A stretch of DNA of 64,000 bases. It comes from Prevotella sp. HJM029 (GTDB lineage: Bacteria > Bacteroidota > Bacteroidia > Bacteroidales > Bacteroidaceae). The notes under the pieces were generated by a model. The model was not told where the DNA came from. It ran no database searches and worked only from the letters and a program-made list of their open reading frames with translations. The stretch covers positions 7,013 to 71,012 of the forward strand of contig NZ_KK082662.1 in NCBI RefSeq assembly GCF_000599605.1, given 5' to 3'. Shown piece by piece: positions 18,053 through 27,000 of the stretch (positions are counted from its first letter, which is position 1; every line of letters begins with the position of its first letter). A program made the translations under genes and the position numbers.

Positions 18053-19653
18053 TAGTGATAACCTGGATTTTGTTGCAGGGGTGTAGGACTCAGCTTGATG
18101 GCATTCTTCGGAATGGGAAACAGGCAGGTGAAGCCTGTACTCTCGCCCGCAATGGGCAAACGGAAGTCATAGGCTTGTTGGAATTTTCCAAAGCGGACGA
18201 GGTCGTTGCGGCGCCATCCCTCCCACATCAATTCCAAAAGTCGTTCTTGCAGCAGGTTGTCTAAGGTGGCTTGACGCGGTGGCATGCCCACACGTTGACG
18301 CACCAAATTCATCTCTGTATCGCCATTCTGTCCGTTTCTCACCAAGGCTTCGGCCTGTATCAGCAGCACATCGGCATAGCGAAACAGCACGATGTCGTTG
18401 TCGATGAGTCTGCCGTCGCTATAGGCCGTGCGGTCGACTTCATATTTTGCCATGCGTGCGCCGGCTGTTTTCTCGTATGGACTTCCCGTGAGTGAGATGC
18501 GGGCAGCCAAAGGTTCGTAAACCAAAGGTTGGCCGTTGCTGAGGCGAACGACCTGACCATCCACGCGCACGGTGCCGCTATAGAAGTTCATGGCAAAGCG
18601 TTTGTCCTCGTTCGGGGTGCCATAACCATAAGCATTGACTGTAGCGACTGTGGCACAGGTGCCGTTTTCGGAGGCCATGCCCAATGCGTCGCCGTGGCGA
18701 TAGTGGCGGCTGCGGAAGAAATATTGATATTCATTGGCGTAGAGATGCTTGTCCATCGGGATGGTGAAGATGTTCTCATTTGAGGTTTCATTGTGCACCG
18801 CAAAGTTTTGTTTGTAGTCAGCCGAGAGCGTATAGCCTGCCGCTGTAATCTTTTGACAATAGGCAATGCAAGCCTCAAAAGCATTCATTTGCACGCCGTC
18901 GACCGTGAAAAGATGTGTGCCCGGCCCCATGTACACCTCATTGTTGAGCAGGATTTTGCAGAGCAAGAAATAGGCTACGGGCTGCGTGAAACGTCCATAA
19001 TTGCGGCCTTGCAAGTTGCTATGGGCGGGCGAAAGATAGGGTACAGCGGCTTGTAGCTCGTGAATCAGCGTTTCGGCCACTTCCTTTCGCGGTGTTTGTA
19101 GGGCGTTGTTGGCCTCGGTTCCGTCGGTCATGCTGAGCGGAATGTTGCCCCACATGTCCATGATGTAGAAATAGAACAAGGCCCTCAGTCCGCGCGCCTC
19201 GGCCATATATTCGTCATATTGCGCAGGTGTGAGCAAGTCTTTGTTGCGGGTGATGGTAGCTAAAGCATGATTAGACAGCCCCACGGCCTTATAAAGATAT
19301 TTCCAAGTGTTGTACAATGCTTCGTCGACTGGCGTCCAGGTGTGCAGATAAAGTCGCTGCCAAAAGCCACCATCATACCAGTCGCCACCACGAATGGGAA
19401 TCATAGCCTCGTCTGTGGTGAAGGTGTTGAAGTCGTAAACGCCGCGATAAGTGCCTTGCAAGCCTTGGCTTTCTTGGTTGCTTCCAATCTGCAAATACAG
19501 ATTACCGATGGTGTTTAGATAGAGATCGGTGGCGTTGGTATAGGCTTCGGTCTCTGCTATTTGGTCGTGTGGTGTTTCATTTAAGCATGCGGTCAGGCAT
19601 AAAAGCAAGCCCAGTATGCTGTGACGGAACAGCGTAAGGATGATTTTTCTCAT
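18052..19653 (-). CDS. SusD/RagB-family outer-membrane lipoprotein
   Basis: 533 residues. The signal peptide ends in the lipobox LTAC with Cys23. The body has the SusD pattern: an N-terminal TPR-like region with YLNTIGNLYLQ, the mid segment RALFYFYIMDMWGNIP, and the C-terminal LLELMWEGWRRNDLVRFGKF. SusD proteins cap the SusC porin on the cell surface and bind the substrate. It lies 5 bp after the SusC gene and overlaps comEC by 1 nt. The substrate is unknown; no glycosidase or peptidase gene is next to it. Confidence 0.93.
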   Translation of the reverse strand: MRKIILTLFRHSILGLLLCLTACLNETPHDQIAETEAYTNATDLYLNTIGNLYLQIGSNQESQGLQGTYRGVYDFNTFTTDEAMIPIRGGDWYDGGFWQRLYLHTWTPVDEALYNTWKYLYKAVGLSNHALATITRNKDLLTPAQYDEYMAEARGLRALFYFYIMDMWGNIPLSMTDGTEANNALQTPRKEVAETLIHELQAAVPYLSPAHSNLQGRNYGRFTQPVAYFLLCKILLNNEVYMGPGTHLFTVDGVQMNAFEACIAYCQKITAAGYTLSADYKQNFAVHNETSNENIFTIPMDKHLYANEYQYFFRSRHYRHGDALGMASENGTCATVATVNAYGYGTPNEDKRFAMNFYSGTVRVDGQVVRLSNGQPLVYEPLAARISLTGSPYEKTAGARMAKYEVDRTAYSDGRLIDNDIVLFRYADVLLIQAEALVRNGQNGDTEMNLVRQRVGMPPRQATLDNLLQERLLELMWEGWRRNDLVRFGKFQQAYDFRLPIAGESTGFTCLFPIPKNAIKLSPTPLQQNPGYH

Positions 19654-19658
19654 AGTTT

Positions 19659-22394
19659 TTAAAATTGAATACTGATGCCTAATGAATAGGAGCGATAGGG
19701 CGGATAGGAACGTTTGTCGTCAATGCCTAAGGTTCCGTCTACGACATAGTTATTAATCATGGGCGTTAAGCCATGGTAAGCGGTGAGTGTGGCCAAATTG
19801 TTGATAGCACATGCCACGCGCAAGGCACTAATCACTTTAGAACGTATTGGAATGTTCCAGCCCATGGTGATGTAATCAAGATTGAGATAGTCGCCGCGTT
19901 CCAACCAATAATCGGTTGCAATTTGGTCGTGAATGTTTTGTGCCGGAGCCTTGGCCATGACGTTATAATCAGGGAAACTGGTCATATTCATATAGGTGAG
20001 TGCCGTTCCGTTATAAATTTTATGGCCGAAAGCACCGTTGATTTGTAGGGAGACATCGAGGTTCTTAAAACGCAGACTGATGTTCGAACCCATGGTGCAT
20101 TTGGGCATGGCCTGACCAGCAATGTAACGGTCGCCGCCATCTTCAAGATTAATGGTGCCGTTGTGGTTGAGGTCTTCGATGTCATAACGATAGCTTCCGT
20201 CGGCATTTTGCACTAAACCTTTGCAATGGGGCAGATAGAAAACGCCTAAGGGTTGTCCCACGATTTGGTAGACAATGTTGTTGTCGCCGCCATGAAAACC
20301 AGCACCATTGAGTTTTCCAATGGGCGTGATGTCGGCGGCCGAGAGCATTCGTCCTTTGTAATTGCCCGATAAAGCCAGCAGGCGATTGTGCTGAAAGGCG
20401 ATGTTCATGTTGATGTTAAGTTCTAAGTCTTTTTTCTGAATGGGTGTGATACCAAGCCCTAACTCAAAGCCACTATTTCGGATTTTGCCCAAGTTGGCCA
20501 AGAATTTATCGAAGGTAAAGGGCGGTACGGGCACGTCATAAAGGTAGAGCATGTTGCGCGTGGTACTGTAATAGAATTCGGCTTTCACGATGAGTCGATT
20601 CATCCAAAAGCCCATGTCCATGCCCATGTTGAAGGTGCTGCGCGTTTCCCATTTCAAATCGGGATTGGTGTTGCGGTAGAGGCCCAACACCGTTTTGGGC
20701 AAACCTTGATAGCTGATGATACCTGTTGGACGCACCAGGTTGAGCGAATAATAGGACTCGATGCTCGCCTGATTGCCACTTGTGCCATAGCCCATGCGCA
20801 TTTTCCAAAGGCTGAGGGTGGGGAAGAGCGTGGCGAAGAAAGGTTCTTTGTCGACATTCCACGTGGTTGAGACCGATGGAAACAGTCCCCATTTGTTGTG
20901 CTGGCCAAAGAGGCTACTGCCATCGGCGCGTAGATTGGCTTCCAATGTGTAGCGTTGCAACAGGCTATAAACCGCACTTCCCAACACAGAAACTTGTGTG
21001 GGGTCGTTGAAGTCGGAACCTGTTCCGCCGTAAGGACGCAGCGAACCAGCGGCCAAATTATAATAACCAAAGTTGTTGTTGGTAAACCCTTTCACCATCG
21101 TCCAAAAGCGTTCGTGACGCTCTTTCAGATATTCGGCCATGGCGGTCAGCTTTAAATCGTGGGCTTGCCATTGGCGGCGGTAGGTCAGAGTGGCATTTCC
21201 CACCCATTCCTCTGATTTGTGTTCCAACCGATTGGCTTGTCCTTGTGCCCAGATGAAAGTGGGGTGAAATATGGCATCTTCCATCGAGCTGAAACTATAG
21301 CTGCCGAAAGCTTTAGCTTGTAGCGTGGGCGTGAGGTTGAAGTCGAGTCCCATGTGGGTGTTGAAGTTGAGTGCTTTGTTGTCGTATTGTTCCAGCAGCA
21401 CGGCCAACGGCGAGGTGAGTTGGCTGGCTGTTGCGTTGCGATCCCATCCGCCTTGCGCATTTTGGTGGTCGGGGAAGGTGGGGTTTTGCGCCGCCGCACT
21501 ATAAAAAAGTTTCTGCGGGTCTAAGATGAAATGATTCTTTTGCGATGAGCCAAACACACCAAATTCGATGTTCAACAGATTGTTGAAAGCTTTTTGAAAA
21601 AGGTCGAATTTGGCCGTGAAATTTTTCGTAGCATTCACCTTCACCACCATTTTGTGTTCCATCACGCCGATGGAAGCACGATAGTTGCTTTGCTCGTTGC
21701 CGCCACTAAGCGCCACATGATGATTTTGTACGAAGCCCGTTCGCAACAGCGCTTTCTGGAAGTTGGTGTCATAGCCCCCGTTGACCACCGGCAGATGGAG
21801 GGCGTTGGCCGTCGCCACATAATCGCCAGCCGAAAGCATCGGGATGGTTTTGTGGCTCGTTTCAAATCCGATAGTGCCGTCGTAGCTCAGATGGAATGGG
21901 CTGTTGGTTCCTTTCTTTGTGGTTACTTCGATGACCCCCGAAGCCCCACGCGAACCATATTTCGATGTCTCTGTGGCATTTTTCAAGATGGCAAAACGCT
22001 CAATGTCGGCCGGATAGATGGTGGCGAGCGTAGCCAAATCACTGTACATGCCGTCGATGATGACCAGCGGATTGTTGCCTCCTGTGAGCGAAGTGGTGCC
22101 GCGCACACGCACACTGTTGAGCTGTGCCATGCGGTCTTCGCCGGTTGCAATGTTCACGCCCGCTGCCTGTCCGCTCAGTGCATTGAGCGAATTGGTGACC
22201 AAGCCTTTGTTCATTTGCTTTTGTGTCACAATGTCAATGGCGGCCCATTGCGTAGTGGGTGTGAGTCGTTTGACGGCTATGCTGTCGATGGTCTTCGTAA
22301 CGTTGGGCTTCTTCTTGCGCACCATTTTGCGTTGTGCCAGCATCGTTGTTGCTGGGAAAAAGCAAACTATTAAAAGGACTTTCCAATGTTGCAT
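19659..22394 (-). CDS. SusC/RagA-family TonB-dependent transporter
   Basis: 911 residues with a signal peptide (1-20, ending LAQ). The plug domain is recognised by VRVRGTTSLTGGNNPLVIIDGMY and the YGSRGASGVIEVTTKKG segment, and the beta-barrel runs to a C-terminal aromatic residue (SIQF). It lacks the CarboxypepD_reg-like N-terminal extension and the usual DEVVVVGYG box of larger SusC proteins; only about 70 residues precede the plug. It would import an unknown ligand across the outer membrane with the SusD downstream, driven by TonB. Confidence 0.92.
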   Translation of the reverse strand: MQHWKVLLIVCFFPATTMLAQRKMVRKKKPNVTKTIDSIAVKRLTPTTQWAAIDIVTQKQMNKGLVTNSLNALSGQAAGVNIATGEDRMAQLNSVRVRGTTSLTGGNNPLVIIDGMYSDLATLATIYPADIERFAILKNATETSKYGSRGASGVIEVTTKKGTNSPFHLSYDGTIGFETSHKTIPMLSAGDYVATANALHLPVVNGGYDTNFQKALLRTGFVQNHHVALSGGNEQSNYRASIGVMEHKMVVKVNATKNFTAKFDLFQKAFNNLLNIEFGVFGSSQKNHFILDPQKLFYSAAAQNPTFPDHQNAQGGWDRNATASQLTSPLAVLLEQYDNKALNFNTHMGLDFNLTPTLQAKAFGSYSFSSMEDAIFHPTFIWAQGQANRLEHKSEEWVGNATLTYRRQWQAHDLKLTAMAEYLKERHERFWTMVKGFTNNNFGYYNLAAGSLRPYGGTGSDFNDPTQVSVLGSAVYSLLQRYTLEANLRADGSSLFGQHNKWGLFPSVSTTWNVDKEPFFATLFPTLSLWKMRMGYGTSGNQASIESYYSLNLVRPTGIISYQGLPKTVLGLYRNTNPDLKWETRSTFNMGMDMGFWMNRLIVKAEFYYSTTRNMLYLYDVPVPPFTFDKFLANLGKIRNSGFELGLGITPIQKKDLELNINMNIAFQHNRLLALSGNYKGRMLSAADITPIGKLNGAGFHGGDNNIVYQIVGQPLGVFYLPHCKGLVQNADGSYRYDIEDLNHNGTINLEDGGDRYIAGQAMPKCTMGSNISLRFKNLDVSLQINGAFGHKIYNGTALTYMNMTSFPDYNVMAKAPAQNIHDQIATDYWLERGDYLNLDYITMGWNIPIRSKVISALRVACAINNLATLTAYHGLTPMINNYVVDGTLGIDDKRSYPPYRSYSLGISIQF

Positions 22395-22422
22395 ATCATG
22401 TAATCGTGGATGTTGCGTGGCA

Positions 22423-22430
22423 CAAAGATA
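22423..22430 (-). promoter_or_regulatory. -7 promoter element (TATCTTTG) of the SusC-SusD-comEC operon
   Basis: Minus-strand TATCTTTG fits TAnnTTTG and lies 28 bp before the ATG at 22394. The next 160 bp upstream hold no gene, and array C begins beyond them. Confidence 0.5.
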
Positions 22431-22582
22431 TAAAAAAGAGGGGCTTTTTGGCTCCTCTTGGCTTGTTTTTTATGGAAGATGGGCCTTTAAGACCTCATTT
22501 TGGCTCAAAAGACGGCCTGCATTCCGTTATTTTGGGTTGGGCGTTGCTGCGTGAAGCGGCTTTGCTCACTATCTCATGAACG

Positions 22583-22790
22583 ATGATGAAACTCCCCCGG
22601 TATCTCGCTTGTTTTTATCAAAAATAGCTGAGAACCCCCTGGTGTTTCGTTTGTTTTTATTAAAAATAGCTGAGAACCCCCTGGTGTTTCGTTTGTTTTT
22701 ATTAAAAATAGCTGAAACTCCCCTGTGGTTTCACTTGTTTTTATTGAAAACGAATGAGTACGCCCTACGGTTTCGCCTATTTATGCTTTT
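22583..22790. repeat. Tandem array C, 42-bp period
   Basis: Four units are anchored by gttttta at 22611, 22653, 22695 and 22737, exactly 42 bp apart, with sequence decay towards both ends. Units carry a T-run/A-run dyad (TTTTTA-t-TAAAAA in units 2 and 3) and, in unit 4, GAAAC...GTTTC. It fills most of the 382-bp gap 22395-22776 and just reaches the 3' end of the FMN-binding gene. The dyad here is weaker than in the other arrays because it is A/T only. Confidence 0.7.
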
Positions 22791-23187
22791 GGTAGTATTC
22801 TAAACCTAATTGCACATTCTTTTTCAAGGCTTTCGACGAGAATGTGGCGCCCGTAACGCCGTCGACATCGGCCTTTGCAGCTTTGGCAACGCGCATGCCA
22901 GCGAATTTCTCGAGCAGGGCTTTCGCCTTGTTAAAGTATTTTGGCGTTTCTTGATTGGGCAATGTCTCAATCTTTAGAATCTTGTTTTTTTCGATATAAA
23001 TTTTCACGGGTGTGGCACCTTTGAAGCCTTTCACCGCTTGACTCAACGAGGTGGTGTTGACGATGGTCACGCCGTTTTCTCTACTCATCACCTCTTCGGC
23101 GGGCATGGCGCTCATCATGACAGCCACCATGGCCAGCGTTGTGCAGGCCGTGAACAGGCCTTTCGCGAATGTTTTTTTCTGCATCAT
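22777..23187 (-). CDS. Exported FMN-binding domain protein (flavinylation motif)
   Basis: 136 residues. A hydrophobic N-terminal segment (10-28) indicates export or a membrane anchor. The C-terminal half is an FMN_bind domain with DGVTGATFSS at 109-118, matching the ApbE-flavinylation pattern Dxx(S/T)GAT; T115 is the predicted site of the phosphoester-linked FMN. Such domains carry electrons in NqrC/RnfG or in stand-alone extracytosolic redox proteins. No Rnf, Nqr or ApbE gene is nearby. The start is one of two adjacent ATGs (23187 or 23184) behind GAGGA; the frame extends to 23250 but that would overlap the promoter element. Confidence 0.85.
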   Translation of the reverse strand: MMQKKTFAKGLFTACTTLAMVAVMMSAMPAEEVMSRENGVTIVNTTSLSQAVKGFKGATPVKIYIEKNKILKIETLPNQETPKYFNKAKALLEKFAGMRVAKAAKADVDGVTGATFSSKALKKNVQLGLEYYQKHK

Positions 23188-23215
23188 TTCCTCAATACAA
23201 TTTGAATGTTGGGCG

Positions 23216-23223
23216 CAAAGATA
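23216..23223 (-). promoter_or_regulatory. -7 promoter element (TATCTTTG) of the FMN-binding gene
   Basis: Minus-strand TATCTTTG lies 28 bp before the ATG at 23187. Confidence 0.5.
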
Positions 23224-23311
23224 GCGTTTTAGCCCATAAGCGTGGCGCATGCGCGGCGGGAATTATTGTTATTTAACCTTGTTTTGCCGCCGCATATTCG
23301 ATAGAAACCTA

Positions 23312-23319
23312 TAATTTTG
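23312..23319 (+). promoter_or_regulatory. -7 promoter element (TAATTTTG) of ruvA-sprA
   Basis: TAATTTTG fits TAnnTTTG and lies 72 bp before the ruvA ATG. A TTTG at 23283-23286 is 25 bp away, longer than the usual spacing. Confidence 0.5.
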
Positions 23320-23391
23320 CACCACAAGAGCGCTGGCAATAAATCGGTTGGGTGCTCGTTTTAAAAGTGTAGAAACGAAAAAGAAGAAACA

Positions 23392-24009
23392 ATGATTGAA
23401 TACATCAAAGGAGAATTGACCGAGCTCACTCCCGCTTTGGCTGTGGTTGAGGCGGCCGGCGTGGGCTATGCACTCAACATTTCGCTCACCACTTACACGG
23501 CTTTGCAAGGCAAGCACCAGGTAAAGCTCTATGTGCACGAGGTGCTTTCGGCAGGCGGTCGCGACGACAGCTTCACGCTTTATGGCTTTGTGGCCAAGCA
23601 AGAACGTGCACTCTATCGGCTGCTCATCACTGTTTCGGGAGTGGGTGCCAACACGGCGCGCATGATGCTCTCGTCGATGAGCCCTGCAGAACTCTGCAAT
23701 GCCATAGCCAATGGTGATGAACGCCTGATTAAATCGGTGAAAGGCATAGGCTTGAAGACGGCGCAACGCATCATTGTCGACTTGAAAGATAAAATCATGG
23801 CCAGCGGCATTGCCGACGAATTGCATGTGGCGAGTGGCAGTTCGGCCACTTCGGTCAATAGTGAAGTGCGCGACGAGGCCGTCTCTGCGCTCACCATGTT
23901 GGGTTTCTCGCCTGCACCAACGGCCAAAGTTGTGGTGGCCATTTTAGAAAAACAACCCGACATGCCTGTTGAACAGGTGGTGAAGGCGGCGTTGAAACAA
24001 TTAAAATAG
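23392..24009 (+). CDS. ruvA: Holliday junction branch migration protein RuvA
   Basis: 205 residues. It binds four-way junctions and works with RuvB in recombination. The N-terminal OB fold starts MIEYIKGELTEL; the helix-hairpin-helix motifs are ISGVGANTARMML-like (SGVGANTAR) and GIGLKTAQRII; the C-terminal domain III (DEAVSALTMLGFSP) contacts RuvB. Length is typical. It lies 16 bp before sprA on the same strand, an arrangement I recall from other Bacteroidetes. Confidence 0.97.
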   Translation: MIEYIKGELTELTPALAVVEAAGVGYALNISLTTYTALQGKHQVKLYVHEVLSAGGRDDSFTLYGFVAKQERALYRLLITVSGVGANTARMMLSSMSPAELCNAIANGDERLIKSVKGIGLKTAQRIIVDLKDKIMASGIADELHVASGSSATSVNSEVRDEAVSALTMLGFSPAPTAKVVVAILEKQPDMPVEQVVKAALKQLK

Positions 24010-24025
24010 TGCACAATAAACGGAT

Positions 24026-27000
24026 TTGAAACAACAAAGGACATTTCTGCTTTTGGGGCTGCTAATGCTGGTTGTCATTAGCGATGCTTTCGGCATTTCC
24101 TTTCCGTTGCAAATCCATGATGTACAAAAGCAGGCTGTCCAGCGTCGCGATACGCTTGTTGTTCCTCAAAAGGTGAAGCCGCGTTGGCGCATTCAACGCA
24201 CGCAACCTATCGACTGGAGCGATTTGGATAGCAGCAGTTTGGATTTGCAGACGCCCATTGATCTGCGTCCACAAGTGACGTTTAACGACACGCTTCAGCG
24301 CTACATCTTCGGGCAAAAATTAGGCGGAACCTATTTAGGGGCACCCCTGATGATGACGCAAGACGAATATCTGCGGTGGCGCGATCATCAGCAATGGAAT
24401 GCCTTCTTTCGGAAAAAGAATGCTGAGATCTTTGTGCGCAAGGGGAAAGATAAGTTTGATTTCAGCGACATGCACTTTGATTTAGGACCGGCCGAGAAGA
24501 TTTTTGGTCCAGGCGGTGTGCGGATTCGCACGCAGGGAACAGCCGACTTGCGCATGGGGTTCACGCATCAGAACTTGGAAAATCCAGCACTTACGCTCAA
24601 TCGCCGTCGCACAACCACGATGAATTTCGATGAGAAAATCAACCTCAACGTGAATGGAAAGGTGGGCGACAAGGTGAACATGAACCTGAATTATAACACC
24701 GATGCGACGTTTGATTTCGATGCACAAAACCTGAAACTCAAATACGAAGGCAAAGACGATGAAATCATTAAGCTGGTTGAGGCGGGCAATGTGTCGTTTC
24801 CCAGCAACTCCTCGCTCGTCAGTGGCGCCATGTCTTTGTTTGGTCTGCGCACCGATTTGCAGTTCGGGAAATTAAAGATGCAACTCGTGGCCTCGCAGAA
24901 AAAGAGTTCCACCAAAAGCGTTTCAACGCGGGGACGTGTGCAATTAACGCCCTTCGATATTGACGTTTCTGATTACGAAGAGAACCGCCATTTCTTCCTT
25001 TCTCATTATTTCCGAAGCCATTATGCTGAAGGCATGTCGAAGTTGCCTAATCTGATGACTGGCGTACAAATCAATCGTGTGGAGATTTGGGTGACCAATA
25101 ACACGGGAACTACGACCAACACGCGCAACATTGTTGCCTTAACCGATTTGGGAGAGCCGGTGACTTTGTTACGCCCTTCGCTTTGGTCGGTGTCGGGCAT
25201 GTCTGTTCCGGCCAATCAAGCCAACACCGAATATGCAGTCATGAGCACTACTCATGGTGCGGCGCGCAACGTCAATCAAACTTCTTCGGTGCTCGATGGT
25301 ACAGGTTTGGTGGGCGGTGTTGATTATGAAAAGTTGGAGAATGCGCGGTTGCTCAGTAGTGCTGAATACAGCGTTAATCAGGCTTTGGGCTACGTGAGCC
25401 TCAATGTGGGTATCAATACCGATCAGGTTGTGGCCGTAGCCTATTCCTATACCTATGGCGGTGTGACCTATCAAGTGGGCGAGTTTGCCGGCGACAGAAC
25501 CAATGTCAACGAGGCGTTGTTTGTGAAAGCGTTGAAGAACACGGATAATAATCCCTCGCAAGGTAACTGGAACTTGATGATGAAAAACGTCTATCGTTTG
25601 GGCGATCGGGTGGAACGCGAGCGTTTCCGTTTGGATGTGAAGTACCAAAGCAACACCGATGGCGTAGATTTAAACTATATTCCCGAACCACAAGTGCGCA
25701 CAAAACCATTGGTAAAGCTCTTAGGAGCCGACCGATTAGACAACAACAACCAGCCCAATAGCAATGGCTATTTCGACTATGTTGAAGGCTATACTGTGAG
25801 CAATGGACGAGTTTATTTCCCCTCACCCGAACCTTTTGGAGCCGATCTTTTAGCTGCACTTACATCACGTAGTGTGAGTGTTGCTGTGGCACAAGGTTAT
25901 GCTTTTACCGAGCTTTATCATCGCACAAAGACTGCGGCCAAGCAGATGGCAGAGAAGAATAAATATCATTTGGTGGGGCAATTCCGCGGCTCTTCAGACA
26001 ATGTTATTGCTTTAGGCGCTTATAACATTCCGCAAGGTTCGGTGCTGGTTACGGCGGGAGGCGTACAATTGACAGAAGGTGTAGATTATAGTGTAGACTA
26101 TAATGCAGGCGAAGTGACCATCCTAAACCAAAGTATTTTGAATGCTGGAACGCCGGTGAATGTGTCGCTTGAAAGCAACAATAATTATGGCATGCAGCGC
26201 AAAACCATGTTTGGTTTGAATTGGGAATATGACTTTTCGCATGACCTTCAGATCAGCGGAACCTTTCAACATCTCTCCGAGCAGCCCTTGATGAATAAAG
26301 TTGTAATGGGAGAAGAACCGCTGAACAACACACTTTGGGGCTTAAATCTGAATTGGAAGAAAGAGAGTCAGTGGCTTACCGACATGCTCAATAAATTGCC
26401 TTTCTTACATGTCACGCAGCCCTCTTATCTGCGATTTACGGGTGAGTTTGCGCAGCTTCTTGCGGGCAGCAACCACGATACGCAAGACAATGCATCCTAT
26501 CTTGATGATTTTGAAAGTGCAGCCAGCAAGATAGATGTCTCCACACCCACCTCATGGATGTTGTCGAGTGTGCCGACAATGTTTCCAGAGAGCATAGACA
26601 AAACCACATTGAGCAGCGGATTTAACCGCTCGCAAATGGCATGGTACACCATCGACCCGCTATTTACGCGGCGTAGCAGCTCGCTCACACCGGCACATAT
26701 TCGCGGTGACCTCGAGCAGCTCTCCAATCATTATGTGCGCGAAATAGCCACGCGCGAACTCTATCCCAAACGCGATGTGAGCAATTACAACGGCACACTC
26801 TCAACACTGAACGTGCTCAACGTGGCCTATTATCCAGAGGAGCGCGGTCCTTATAACTTCAATCCCGGGCTGAATGCCGATGGTACGCTGCCCAATCCGC
26901 AGCAACATTGGGGAGGCATGATGCGGAAACTTGATACCAATGATTTCGAACGTGCCAACATAGCCTATTTGGAGTTTTGGCTCTTAGACCCTTTCATTTA

